A DNA stretch of 64,000 nucleotides from Uloborus plumipes (lineage: Eukaryota; Arthropoda; Arachnida; Araneae; Uloboridae): assembly GCA_038373865.1 (NCBI GenBank), contig JAXGGA010006466.1, positions 1 to 64,000 of the forward strand. Reading direction: 5' to 3'. Under the pieces are notes generated by a model, which made no database searches, was not told where the DNA came from, and saw only the letters and a program-made list of their open reading frames with translations. Each line of letters begins with the position of its first letter. The stretch's first letter is position 1. Of the stretch, positions 12,501 through 23,184 are shown piece by piece. The position numbers were made by a program, and so were the translations under genes.

Positions 12501-14122
12501 TGCCCAGCGAGCATTTGACGAATTGCATTGAGCATTTAAATTCAAAAAATGCTTAATATGAACTAAATAAGTACTGCACTGGATATTAGTAGAACCTAAT
12601 TAGCACTTAAAACGATAAATACAAGAATTTTAATGACAATAAATATTTTTCGAAACCTCCGAATAGTACAATAAGTGAATCAAATTCTAAAAACCACTTG
12701 TATAGTTTTTTCGTTGATCTCCAGAAGTATTTAGTTCTTGACAGGAATCAACAAAATGTTCAGGAACTTAGTTAAAATATTGCTTGAAACGTGGCGCTGC
12801 AGACTGAAAATATTTCACCATTTCACTTTGCCCCTGTATTTCACTTTGCTCCTCATTCACCTACTTGTATAGTGTGCCCCGATACAAAAATGTTTGGCCT
12901 TGAAAGAACTCATTTCAATGTGGGACTAACGGGGTGTACTAACGGGGGGGGGGGAGTGTTCCTGGCGCCGATTGCGTTATTGCTGTTTTTTAGGCAAGCT
13001 AATATTAGTTTTAATTGTTTGTTCATTTTTTATATCATTTTGAGGGAGTCTCGTTTACGGAGGTGCTTGAGGGATGGCGGATGGGCCAAGTTGAAATAAT
13101 GCCGTCCCCTAAACTGTTACGAGGAAAAGCTTTAAAGATTCTCTCTTTCACTTTCTGGTGGGGTCTCGGGCTTTTTTTTGGGGGGGGGGGGGGACATTCG
13201 AAGCATAGGCGGCTCGTACAGGGGATAAAGAGGATGACTGCTCTCTCACTTTCAAAAGTAAAGGATCCATCCTTAGTGCCCCCCCCCCCCATATTTCAGA
13301 GTTAAAAATTATGATTTTTTAAATCTTTATTTATTTATTTTTTTCATTTTCATTATTCTTTAATTTTCGTTTATTTTTTTATTTAACAAGTTTATTTCTC
13401 TGAATAAAATGTTTTTTCCATTTTTTAAATTTAAATTCATAATTCTTTTTAAAAATAAAGTTAAAAATATTAAAAAAGGTATTAAATTAATATAATTTTT
13501 TAAAAATAACTTACTTTAAAAAAAAATCATGGGGTGAAAGTGCAAAAGACTTGTTTGCTGCTGCACTCATGTATATGTATAGGAAAATAATATTTTTTTG
13601 TGATGCATTATTAGTTTTTGAAGTATTTTTATTGCGTCCTAAAGTTTTAAAATGCATTTAGCAAAACGCAGAAACAGCTAAATGGCAGCTGATAACTTCA
13701 CGTAGGATTGAAAATCCTAGAAAAAATTTTGTAATAAAAAAAAGATATATTTTTTTGCTTTTTCAAAAGTAACTTGTTCATTTTTTAATCTGAAGCGCAA
13801 TTACTGACAGAGTCGTGTTCATCTAGCGTTAATTTAATTTCCAAGCAAAAAAATTTCTTTTCAGTAGCTTTTGGAGATCAACCTGAGTTGTTACAATGCT
13901 AGTGAATTGAAATTTTGAAAAAAAATGCCCATAATTTTTGAAAAATCTACCAAGTCCGACAGTCAAAATCCCGTAGGGTTTCATTATAAAAGCGCTTTGT
14001 TTGCCCCGGTTAACGCGACATCTGGCGGCGAAATTCCTTGCCCCTGTCCCTCGCTTTTTGAGGGAAAATTACAGGCTGGTGTAAAGCGGAGCGCGATCTT
14101 CGTAGGCTACGGTCGTGTCGAA
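12501..14122. other. Non-coding stretch with G/C homopolymers and a GC-richer end
   Basis: G9-G13 and C10-C13 runs near 12945, 13180 and 13280 create false open frames. From about 13960 to 14122 the sequence is clearly GC-richer and contains CpG-bearing words (GCGACATCTGGCGGCGAAA). That patch could be part of the old 5' flank of the WD40 gene, now separated from it by the LINE stack, but I see no exon or TATA box to prove this. Confidence 0.35.
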
Positions 14123-14794
14123 TGTGGAATTGTTTTTCTTCTTCTTCTTCTTCTTCTGACGCCTAAATGGCGCGGTATATGATGAGGTATGGGAACAAAG
14201 TCCCTACTCTCCATTACACATGAATAAGATAGATAGTCTACGATCGAGTTTTTTGCGGCATAAAAAAGCAACTTTTATACAGGAACTTGGTGCAGTGTGT
14301 GGCTAACGGACACAGTAAGTCAAGGAAAATAACGAGAAACAAAACAAAAGAAAACAAACAAACACGAAGAAGACAAGCAACCAGAAAACGAAAACAAGTA
14401 AAGAGCAAAGGAAAATTAAATATTCAACACATGTGAGGCAAACGACATGAATCGTTGGCCATAGTAAGCATTCTGGAGCAGTTCAATGTTACAAAAATCC
14501 TCCGATGGATTTGTAAGGAATTTGTTCCTAAGGAATGGAATTATGTTGATTCGTAGAGCATTATATTTGGGGCAATCAAGGAGGATATGAGTAATTTTTT
14601 TTCCCTGTCTCGCAACAGGAACTTCGATAAAGCTTGTCTTTGGTTAGGATTGAGTCGGTTATAATACGGTTTAATATTGTTTTGGTCATTCTATTTTTGA
14701 CCCAAAGTTTTTGGTTTTCAATTGCTAACATTCTATTCTTGAATTTTTTCTGGTATTTGGATTCAACTTGAGACTTTAGGTAGTTCCTGATGTC

Positions 14795-16108
14795 TTATTG
14801 CGTGCATACTGGGATGATAGGGGTTGATACATTATTTTCAGCCTGTTTGGCAAGCGTGTCGGCTATCTCGTTTTCATGAATTCCAACATGGGCTGGTACC
14901 CAATATAGCTCAATGCTATTGGATTCTGCGAACAGTTGGAGGTAGGAGCGTGTTGATGTTACTAAAGGATCTTCGTTATGCTTAGCGTTATTCAATGCTA
15001 AGTTATATAATGCACTTAGGCTGTCTGATAAAATTATTGCTGGTTGGGAGTTTGAAAGGAGAAATTTAGCAGTGTAAAAAATTGCTGTCAATTCTGCCGT
15101 GAAGACAGAGGAAATAGGGAGGATTTTGAGTTTTCTTTCAACCTTTGACTGACCGTTGTATATTCCGATAGCCACATTGTTATTCTTTGATCCATCCGTA
15201 GCCCATATTTGGAAGTTCTTTTTATTTTCTTTAAAGGCTTGAAAAAAGGAGTTGATAGCAGAAGTAATTTTTGTCGTTTGAAATTCTTCTTCATCAGTAC
15301 GAATTGTTAGTTTCTTTGTGTTGAATTTTCCAGTTAAGTTTTCTTTGATAATTGGGTTTTCATTTAGACAGTTAATTTTTACAATTTGTTCATAGTTTAA
15401 TCTAATAGCTCTTTCTATTTCGTTTTCCTTATTTTCCTTCCCAAGTTTGATAGTGCATCGGTATTTCTTGTTTTTTTTGAATAGTTGTTTGCAAAAGAAC
15501 TGAACTGATTTCCAGTGAATTCTGCGTTGAGTTAGATCTATTTTAGTTTGGAATCTGATTAGGTCATTTGGTGCAAAGCTATTGATACCAAATACTATTC
15601 GTATAGCTGTGTTAATGATGGTGTCAAGTTTCTTGTAATTACGTTTGCTGTCTTTCGTTCTTGTGATTATGCCATAATCTATTTGCGGAACCAAAACTTG
15701 TTTGATAATTTGGATGAGGCAATTGTTGTTTAAACCGGTGTTCCTGTTACTGAGCCATTTTAAAGCGTTTAGTCTTTTACTGATTTTATATTCTAAGTGT
15801 TGGTTATGTTTGTTTCATTTAAGATTGTTTTGCCAAATTAAACCCAAAATTTTATGTTCGGTGTTCCAGGAGATTGTATCATTTTTTAAGTAGAAAGTTT
15901 TCCCATTTTTTTCTTTTTTGGGCGAAAAGTCGATCAGGCATGATTTTTGCGTGGAGATTGGCATTTCATTTTCGTCAGTCCAAGATTGTAATTGAGTTAG
16001 GCATCTTTCTAAAGCTTTTTCCGCATCTTCTTTTTTTTTTGTTACAGATTAAAAGGATAACATCATCTGCGTAAGTGAAAATCTTAGTGTTTGTGAGATA
16101 ATGACCTA
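14795..16108 (-). pseudogene. LINE ORF2, 3' part: YADD box, thumb and RNase H
   Basis: Downstream of the insertion the RT resumes at GHYLTNTKIFTYADDVILLI; the YADD catalytic box is near 16060. A run of ten A (minus strand, about 16031-16040) shifts the frame by one, and an in-frame TGA lies near 15818. From 15694 the frame is open for 299 codons and contains a complete-looking RNase H: ATDGSKNNN (D), FTAELTAIF (E), LSDSLSALYNL (D) and VPAHVGIHENEIADTLAKQA (H and D). RNase H removes the RNA strand after reverse transcription. The ORF is dead as written: insertion, frameshift and stop. Confidence 0.85.
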
Positions 16109-16181
16109 CGGCCGAAGTTTCGTCTGGGCGAAAGCGGAAAGCGAGTCGGAATCATGACGTCACGCAAGCAATTCCGTCCGG

Positions 16182-16488
16182 TTGCGAGTTTCGTCTCTTT
16201 TTTCCGACCAAAAAGCAATCCGCCCGAGCGGAATCTTCTCGCCCACTGTCAGGTTGGCGGAAAGTGGATTAAAGGCGGGAAACGAGAGTATTTACTTGGT
16301 GTTTACGTTGGGGTTTGGCCTGACTTTTGTGTTTTTGCTGCTCTATATATTTGATTTGATACTACAAAGAGAGTTGAGAAAAAAAAGAGTATTTAGAGAC
16401 AGGTGCAATCCATTCGATGAAGACGATTTCACTTTTATTCAATCTTTTAAACCATCAAAACCAGCTGCATATTTTTTAATGGACATAT
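16182..16488 (+). pseudogene. Harbinger-like transposase N-terminal exon, truncated
   Basis: The frame contains RELRKKRVFRDRCNPFDEDD, then FTFIQSF, then SKPAAYFLMDI. An arginine-rich RxFRDRxNPxD segment followed by an F..F..SK....L..I helix resembles the N-terminal region of PIF/Harbinger transposases (HARBI1-like). This is pattern recognition, not a search result. The frame is cut at 16489 by a hAT-type MITE and the DDE nuclease domain was not found downstream. The first ATG (16154 or 16182, two frames) is uncertain. The hydrophobic stretch before the motif looks like translated 5' sequence. Confidence 0.4.
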
Positions 16489-16964
16489 CGAGGCCGTAAC
16501 CAGACTATTATTTCGGGGAGGGTTTTACAAACTCTTTCCTCGTGAAATCTATATGATAAATGAAATTTGACATATTCTATATTCTGTTGCTTTTTGTTAC
16601 TGTAGATACTTAAGGGGCATTAACATGGAAAAATAAAATAACATATCTTCCCAATGAAGTAAAAAATTCTAATGTGTACAAAGAATCCTCTCACCAGTTA
16701 AAAAGCATTGTGTATGAAATTTTGTTTTCAAACACTACAATAAAGATCAATATTGCAGATAAATCAATTAATTTGTACTATCATTCAATAATGAGAATTT
16801 CATTTTTCAAATGAAATTGGAAAGTGAAAAAGAAAACTAAAAATAAAATAGTAATAATATTATTTTTCAGCAAAAAGAGCATTAAAAAGCATTTTTGGGA
16901 ATAGTTTTGAAACATTTCGAAGGGGGTTTGAATGCTAAAAACTCACCCCTTAAATACAGCCCTG
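16489..16964. mobile_element. hAT-type MITE, older copy (GCCGTA-CC ends)
   Basis: The left end CGAGGCCGTAACCAG, a TTATTTCGGGGAGGGTTT block, a GAAGGGGGTTTGAA block and the right end TACAGCCCTG match the better-preserved element at 53426-54213. Flanking octamers GGACATAT and AAACCTAT agree at five of eight positions, as expected of a decayed 8-bp duplication. It interrupts the Harbinger-like exon. Confidence 0.6.
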
Positions 16965-18168
16965 AAACCTATGTACCTATGCCTAGGTACTTCCAAAGTT
17001 TTAACGGAGAGAAATATATCAGGTTTTAAAATGCATTTTGCGTTCTACTATAACATGTCAAGATATAATTCAAAAGACACCTTGTTTAATTCAAGTCGTG
17101 TCTGATTTTATGAAAGTTAACTGGAAGTCGTTATGAAATATATAGTTGAATGAAGAAGTTGGTGATTAGTGGAATGTTTGTTTCTAAAGCCAAATTGGTA
17201 ATTTGGTATGATGTCGTAGAAATTTAGATGGTTGTTTATTCTGTAAAGAATGATTTTCTCGAAGAGTTTCGACAAAGTACTTAGTAGGCTCATAGGCCTG
17301 TATTTTTGTGGGAAACTTGGGTGAGCTTTGGGCTTTAATATAGGTGCTATAAGTGTATTTTTCCAGGAGTTGGGAAATAACCAAAGATGATGCCAGTGTT
17401 GGAAATTTGTGTAATGAACATCAGCATGTTGAAGGAGAGATTTTTGAGGATGAAATTATTAATACTATCTTCTCCGGGACTCTTATTCTTTTTTAGTTTT
17501 TTTATTTCATCACTAATTTCATTAGTGTTAATTCTAGGAGGTGGGATGGGAATGTAGTAGCTTTCGAAGTAGAATAACTTTCATTCACTTCATCAATGAG
17601 GTTATTACAGTAGTGATGACTGCTGTGAGTAAATTGTTGTTCTAGTGAGTCTGCGGTAGCATTAGCTTTTTCTTTTTCAGTGTAAGTCATACCCATGCTA
17701 CCATGTAGAGGGGGGGATGGTTTGGGATTTTTTATTCAGTCTTTTCGCAGCTTGGAAAAGAGTTGTCAGAGGTTTCAAGAGAGCTAAGGTAGCTGTCCCA
17801 TTTCTCTTTTTTGTAGTCAATGATCAATTTTTTCACTGTTTTGGCGAGGTGATTATACGTAGTTTTGTGTGGAGATTATCTAGTTTTATTCCACAATTTC
17901 CTACACTGATTTTTGAGCTTAATTATGCTGAGAATGTAAGTTGGTAGTTTGATAGGTTTGTTAGTGATAGTCCTAGATGGGTGGCTGCAATCTTAGCTTC
18001 ATTTATTTTATCATTAATGAAGTTGATAGCTTCTTCAATGTTGTTGATATTTTGAATATGAGGGAGAGTGAGTGAGATTTTCCAGTGTAGTGGTGAATTT
18101 GTTTCAGTTGATGGTACTGATGGTTTTAGGTATAAAGTTGTTTATATGATTTAGGTGAAATTCGACAA

Positions 18169-18552
18169 TTATGGGATTGTGATGAGAGCGTAGCTCATGC
18201 AGGGAGTCAATAGTGAAGTAATTCGTGAAATTGGTAATAGCAAAATCAGCTGTTGTACTGGTGTTTTCATCACAGAAGTGAGTGGGGCTGTCATGAGTAA
18301 GGTTTGAAAATTGCTAGCACAAAGTTCAATTTTTTTTTTACCAAAAGTATTTGTTCTTCCAGAACTCCAATTACTGTGTTTAGCATTGAAGTCGCAAATT
18401 AATATTGTGATGTTTGGACTTTTTAGTTGATTCTCAATATCATTGTAGTTGTGTGAGATGGTGTTCAGGTAAATTGAGCAAACATTTAAAGTACAATTGT
18501 CACAGGAAATTTCAGCACTGACATTTTCATAAATAGAGTTAATTTTGGGCAT
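18169..18552 (-). pseudogene. Jockey-like LINE endonuclease fragment
   Basis: 127 open codons containing CTLNVCSIYL and ITILICDFNAKHSNWSS; the latter corresponds to the GDFN motif of apurinic-like endonucleases, with the glycine changed to cysteine. Catalytic regions on either side are out of frame or lost. Confidence 0.6.
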
Positions 18553-18778
18553 TTATGTTTAAGAGCTTCGTGTACAAGAATGGCAGTACCACTACCAGTA
18601 TTTGTAAGTGTCTTCACAGTATATGAAGAAGCTGTCATGTGGCTTTAAGTTTGTTTCTTGTTAACGCTTGGTATCAGGCGAGCGGTTATCAATGAATTAA
18701 ATGAGTTCAGAGATTTTAGTTTTGAATTTGTCCTGGATGCCATTGCAGTTCTAGGACGCAATTTTAAATTTTAAGTGA

Positions 18779-19264
18779 CTACCCATAATGGAAGGAGTTT
18801 CTCATTTTTTGTAGCTCTCCTATGAGAGTCATAAGTGTATCATTTAAGGTGTCAAGTATGTTATTTTTTATTTTGTTTGTTTCGGCTTTTTGTTGGGTGG
18901 TGGTTCTAGGAATTCCTTGTGAAGGCATGTTAGGAACGTTGTTTTTATTAATGCTATTCTTCGTGTTATTAGTTCTATTTGGGTGATTCCATGGATTTTG
19001 TGGAGTTTTGTTTTCACTTGTGGTGGGTTTTTGATTGAATTTTATTGTACCAATGTTGGTTTTTCGTGGTCTTTCAGTACATTTCGAATAATTTAATGTG
19101 TATGGACCACCGCAGAGAAAGCAAGTAGGGGGGAGATTACTATCTCTGTCACATTGGTCAGCTCTGTGGGGACCAGCACATTTCACACATACCGATGGTC
19201 TGTTGCATTCATAACTACTGTGATTAAATTGTTGGCATTTCCAACATTTGGACTCTGTTCTTTT
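18779..19264 (-). pseudogene. Jockey-like LINE ORF1 fragment (zinc knuckles)
   Basis: The minus strand encodes CWKCQQFNHSSYEC (CX2CX4HX4C), CVKCAGPHRADQC (CX2CX3HX4C) and a third knuckle CFLCGGPYTLNYSKC whose histidine is replaced by tyrosine. An N/T/K-rich tail ends at NSFHYG. This spacing is the Gag-like knuckle pattern of Jockey and related LINE ORF1 proteins. A frameshift lies in the T9 run near 19261-19269, upstream of the first knuckle. Confidence 0.7.
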
Positions 19265-19672
19265 TTTTTAAGGTTTTAGTGAGATTTTCAGATTGTCTAG
19301 GTATTGTTATCCATACAGTTTGATGATGGTTGCTATGAGGTAGGTGAATTCAAAATAATGGGAGGGGGTCATGAGTTTCCGCTGTGTAGTCGAGTCAGAT
19401 GAGCTAGAAGCAGGGTTTAAGCTGAGTTTCAATTTTTTTTTAAAGCAAAAAAGCTAAAATTGGAGAAAAGGCTTTAGCAAAAGGCTAAAGATTAATAAAT
19501 AGTGAATCTGTTCACTATCTTTCTAATCTAGTCGTACTTCATCTCCTGTTGAAAGCTAAATTTAAAATTCGCCCTTGAAATCTTGATAAAAATAAATTCA
19601 TAGTAGATAACATTTTTTTAAAATTCAAAGTGAAAATTTTAGACTTGTAATTTATATTAAAAGAACACAAGT

Positions 19673-19973
19673 GTCGGCTACCTCGTCTAGTGGTCAGTGA
19701 CGTCTGACCGTGATGCAATGGGCCCGGGTTCGAGTCCCGGCTGGGGCATGGGCGGACTTTCTCTCTCTCCTGTCATTGTCCTTTCTGTGTGTGAAAGTGT
19801 GTTATGAATGGATGCCTACCCTATGAACGGGTCCTTATGGCATGTATGTTGAGCTAAAATCGGTCTTCCACCTAAATGGTGCTCGTAAAAAGGAAGCCGT
19901 ATCTATCCTGCCTTAAATCGAGCAGATTTCATCTACTCGGGCTCGGATACTTGAGTGGTATTAGAAACAACAC
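19673..19973 (+). mobile_element. tRNA-derived SINE
   Basis: The head has pol III promoter boxes: A-box-like TCGTCTAGTGGTCAGTG and B box GGTTCGAGTCCC. A ~230-bp unrelated body and an AACACAACACAA tail follow. Candidate 9-bp target duplication AACACAAGT lies at 19664-19672 and 19974-19982. The tRNA-like head does not close a good acceptor stem, so it is not a functional tRNA gene. Confidence 0.75.
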
Positions 19974-20799
19974 AACACAAGTTTTTTTTTGAATCGTTAA
20001 TAATGCATTTATAGGAGGGATTTTGTGCCCATTAAGACAATATATTGTTGAATTTAATAGCATTTTCTACATGTTGAATAAAATTTATAATAAGATTAAG
20101 TTAGGTATCGTCATGCTTGCTCTCTCTCTCTCAGATCGTGCATTGTTTTTTATACTTATTATATTAAATCAAAAAAGGCCTTGCTTCATTTTTCACCACA
20201 GCGGAAACCCTGACTAGAAGCCCCCACAGACTAGAAACTTGGCACAAAATTCAAATGTATCCCCGTGAACTGCACCTCAAAGGCCGAATTCTAAATTTTG
20301 AATTAGTTATTTTGAAATTAATTAATTAGTCTCATTTTTTGGTGTATTCTGCATAATTGCGGGGGAGGGGGGACTTTCCTCCACCCCCTAACATTATACA
20401 TGGCTGGAAAGTTTTTTGGAAAAAGAAAAGTATTTGCCATGTTTCTATCCATTAATTAGAACAGGAGATATTAATTACTCAAATTTAGACGCAACTCTAA
20501 ACGCAAAACTGAAACACTAGGTCCATTTTCCAGACAAACTTCTCTTTCGCCCCTGAAGTTACATAGTGGTTTAAGTTTGCGCTTAGAATTAAGCTTTGAA
20601 AATTGACTAAATTTGAGTAATCAAAATCTGTTACTTACTTAACTTAATGCCTTTTTGATTTATTTAACGAATTGTTTTAAACTTTAACAGGACTTTTAGT
20701 GGAATTTAAAAGGTTGTGGAGCACATTTGAATTAAAGAACATGATAATTTTACTTTAGAAGGTTGGAGTAAATTTAAATTTATTCAGTTGACTTCTTTC

Positions 20800-20838
20800 A
20801 AATTTATTGCACGGGCATCGCTGTGCGGGTACTGCTAG
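20800..20838 (+). mobile_element. Possible Helitron 3' end
   Basis: The word GCACGGGCATCGCTGTGC, then GGGTACTG, ends in CTAG followed by T, resembling a Helitron 3' hairpin and terminus. No matching 5' TC end is identified, so the body (perhaps from about 20220) is undefined. Confidence 0.3.
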
Positions 20839-21236
20839 TGTTGTGCAAACCTTGAATTTAAAGCGTCTAACACATATTACACTGCCCAAAGAAATCCACC
20901 ATGATTTCATATTGCTGGGCCGAAGTTTTAATTTTATTTATGTTGGTCATTCTGCGCGATGAATTTTCAACTGCACGTAATAAAAACAAACAACTGATCC
21001 TGACGACAGAGGATAGGCAACAAGATGATTGGCTGCGATGAGTAGCGACGAAACATCCGGCTGAGTGCCTAGACGAATAACGCAACTTCCGGGCGGAATG
21101 CCTAGGGAACTTTCCGCCCGGCTCTCGCTCTCGACACGAAACTCGCTACACCAGCTTTGGTCGAAAAGTTCTCCCCTTTTCCGACCGGCGAAAACGCTTC
21201 TCGACCCGCCTTCCGCCCGAGACGAAACTTCGGCCG

Positions 21237-23184
21237 CTAGATCAGAAAGGTAGAGATTGAACAGTAGCGGCGAGAGGATAGCTCCCTGTGGCAAACCCCG
21301 GTGAACACGAAAGGTGTTGGACGTAGCTCCCCTCCATTGAACATAAATTTCTCTTTCGGATAAGAAGTCCTTTATCCAGTTCACTAATTTTGAGTTCATT
21401 TTCAATTTTATTAACTTATTGATCAATTTAGAAATTTTCACGTTATCATAGGCGCCTTTTAAGTCCACGCTTATCGCGTATATGAAGAACTTTTTTTTTC
21501 GATTTTTTTCAATATACTTTAGGAGGTCGTATGAATATTCGTTTGTACTTCTTTCTGAAGTAAAACCATAAATATAAGTTGGAAGAATGTTCCTTTTCAG
21601 TACCCAAGTATTAATTCGGTTAAGGAGGATTTTTTCTAAGACTTTGATAGTTGTTTGGGTCAGTGCAATTGGTCTATAGCTATCAACCAATTTGGGGTTT
21701 TTGGATCCTTTTTTAATGGGAATAAGTTTGGCTGTTTTCCATAATTTAGGAACAGTTCCTGACTTTAAACTGGTATTGTAAATCTCAAGTAGTGCCTGTT
21801 TGCCATTATCAGGTAAAAGTTTGATAGCTTTGACCGTTATCCCGTCAGATCCTGGACTTTTGTTTTTCATAAATTTCACGGCATTTAAAAATTCTTGTAA
21901 GTTGATTTCATCAGTTAGGTTGTCTTCAAAAACGAAATTAGCCCTTACAGGGGATAGGTTGTCTTCGTCTTTATTTGTGAAGAACTCAGCAAAGGTGTTA
22001 GCCTGTTCTATTTTTTCTGTTATTCGGCAACCATTGGCTTCCAAGATTAAATTGCTTTCATTTACTGTATTCGTTAGGGTTTGTTTGATTTTTTTGATAG
22101 AGCCAAAAATATCTTTTGAATTTTTTATGTTGTAGTTATGTTTTTCCCAGAAAGCTTTTTTTGCTCGTTTTATGGTTAGTTTGAACATGGCTGTTGCTTT
22201 TTTTAATTTTATCAAATTTTCCATACTTGGTGTTTTTTTCAAGTTTTTTAAGCATTTATTTTTAATCGCTTTTTTTTTAGCACATTCTCTAGTGAACCAT
22301 TTTAGGCCTGGATTTTTATCATAGAATTTTATGGAATTCGTTTCTGCTAATTCTGCTGCTTTCATGGTCCTAGTTATTTCCTCTGTTTGTTGGTTAATAT
22401 CCGTGTGGTATGGCATTACTGTAAATTGTTGTTGTAAGGTTTTGTAGACTTGTGACCAGTTAGTGTAAGTTTTGGTGATATAGGTTTTTTTGTTTGGTGA
22501 ATCAATTCTTATGAGGGCAGGAAAGTGGTCACTTTGTCCTCTATCATCCAGTCTTGTCCACGAGAAGGACATTACCATTTCCTTGTGGACCGCGGTTAAG
22601 TCTAGTATTCCGTCTTCTATGGTTCTATTTATTCGAGTTGGAGTTTTATCGTTAAGTATGATTAGATTTGAGTTCTTTAGCCAATTTCCAATTTTAGTTC
22701 CACTGGGGGTAGTGATCCTGTCCCCAAATTCTCTATTTCTGCCATTAAAATCTCCTGTATAAATTGCGTTGCTGTTTTCCCATTTACTGAGTTCATTAAT
22801 AACACGGTCATTAAGTGTGCCAGGTGCTCTATAGCAATTAATTATCTGGTAAATTACCTTTCGGTAAATAACTGAAACCACTAATAATTCTAACCCTGTA
22901 GATGATAAATTATAAATTAAATGCGAAGCAATGTCTTTTCTAACGTATGTACATAAACCTCCGCCTTTGTGAGGGAATTCTTTTTCCACACCAAAACAAA
23001 CGTAATTAGAAATAGTAGGTAGCTTACCTGTGGGAAGCCACGTTTCTTGAAGGCAAATAATGAGCGGGCAGGTCCAAGCAATAAAAAATTTAAGAAAATC
23101 CAAGTTGGCCGAAAGGCCCCGAATGTTCCAAGAAAGTAAAAAAGCCACACCGGGCGGGGAAACAAAAAGGGAATTAGTATTCAT
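21237..23184 (-). pseudogene. LINE ORF2, 5' part: endonuclease and start of RT
   Basis: This open segment encodes an apurinic-like endonuclease: LLSWNIRGLS (catalytic N), CLQETWL (catalytic E), YTGDFNGRN and GQSDHFPAL (SDH). The RT follows, with SPGSDGITVKAIKLLP, DSYRPIALTQTTIKVLEKIL, YGFTSERSTNEYS, ISVDLKGAYDNV and HRGLPQGAILSPLLFNLY. It breaks at SDL, just before the catalytic YADD box, where the 5.1-kb element begins. The frame then stays open by chance to 20947 through the inserted end, so the last ~95 residues of that long frame are not RT. The rest of the gene resumes at 16108. Confidence 0.85.

Larger units (their letters stand above)
17150..19400 (-). mobile_element. Decayed Jockey-like LINE inside the TIR element
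   Basis: On the minus strand, pieces of an ORF1 with CCHC knuckles (about 19264-18779), an endonuclease (18552-18169) and an RT (about 17520-17155) occur in the right order but in changing frames with many stops. The RT pieces include NKSPGEDSINNFILKN, FPNSWKNTLIAPILKP and YQFGFRNKHSTNHQ. The sequence stops there, so the YADD half of the RT and the 3' tail are missing. Losing the 3' part is unusual, since LINE truncation normally removes the 5' part; a later deletion is likely. It differs from the host LINE and is much older. Confidence 0.75.
16109..21236. mobile_element. 5.1-kb TIR DNA transposon, PIF/Harbinger-like
   Basis: Both ends read CGGCCGAAGTTTCGTCT inward, and the similarity continues imperfectly for about 45 bp (GGGCGAAAGCGG versus CGGGCGGAAGGCGG). 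It is flanked by the 3-bp duplication CTA (16106-16108, 21237-21239). Removing the element and one CTA rejoins the LINE RT exactly in frame, which proves both boundaries. Both ends carry clustered TTCCGCCCG/CGGGCGGAA words, a likely transposase-binding array. A 3-bp duplication plus the Harbinger-like exon at 16182-16488 point to PIF/Harbinger; the TIR itself is not one I recognise. The interior is filled with other elements, and no DDE catalytic domain is visible. Confidence 0.8.

Noticed and set aside
12791..13305. Overlapping open frames on both strands near G/C runs
   Set aside because: They depend on G9-G13 and C10-C13 homopolymers; the peptides are low-complexity and overlap each other in several frames.
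19673..19745. Functional tRNA gene
   Set aside because: A and B boxes are present but the acceptor stem does not pair, and the head continues into a SINE body with a tail and target duplication.
20947..21236. C-terminal ~95 residues of the long ORF2 frame as part of the RT
   Set aside because: This part reads into the inverted end of the inserted element; the true RT continues at 16108 with the YADD box.
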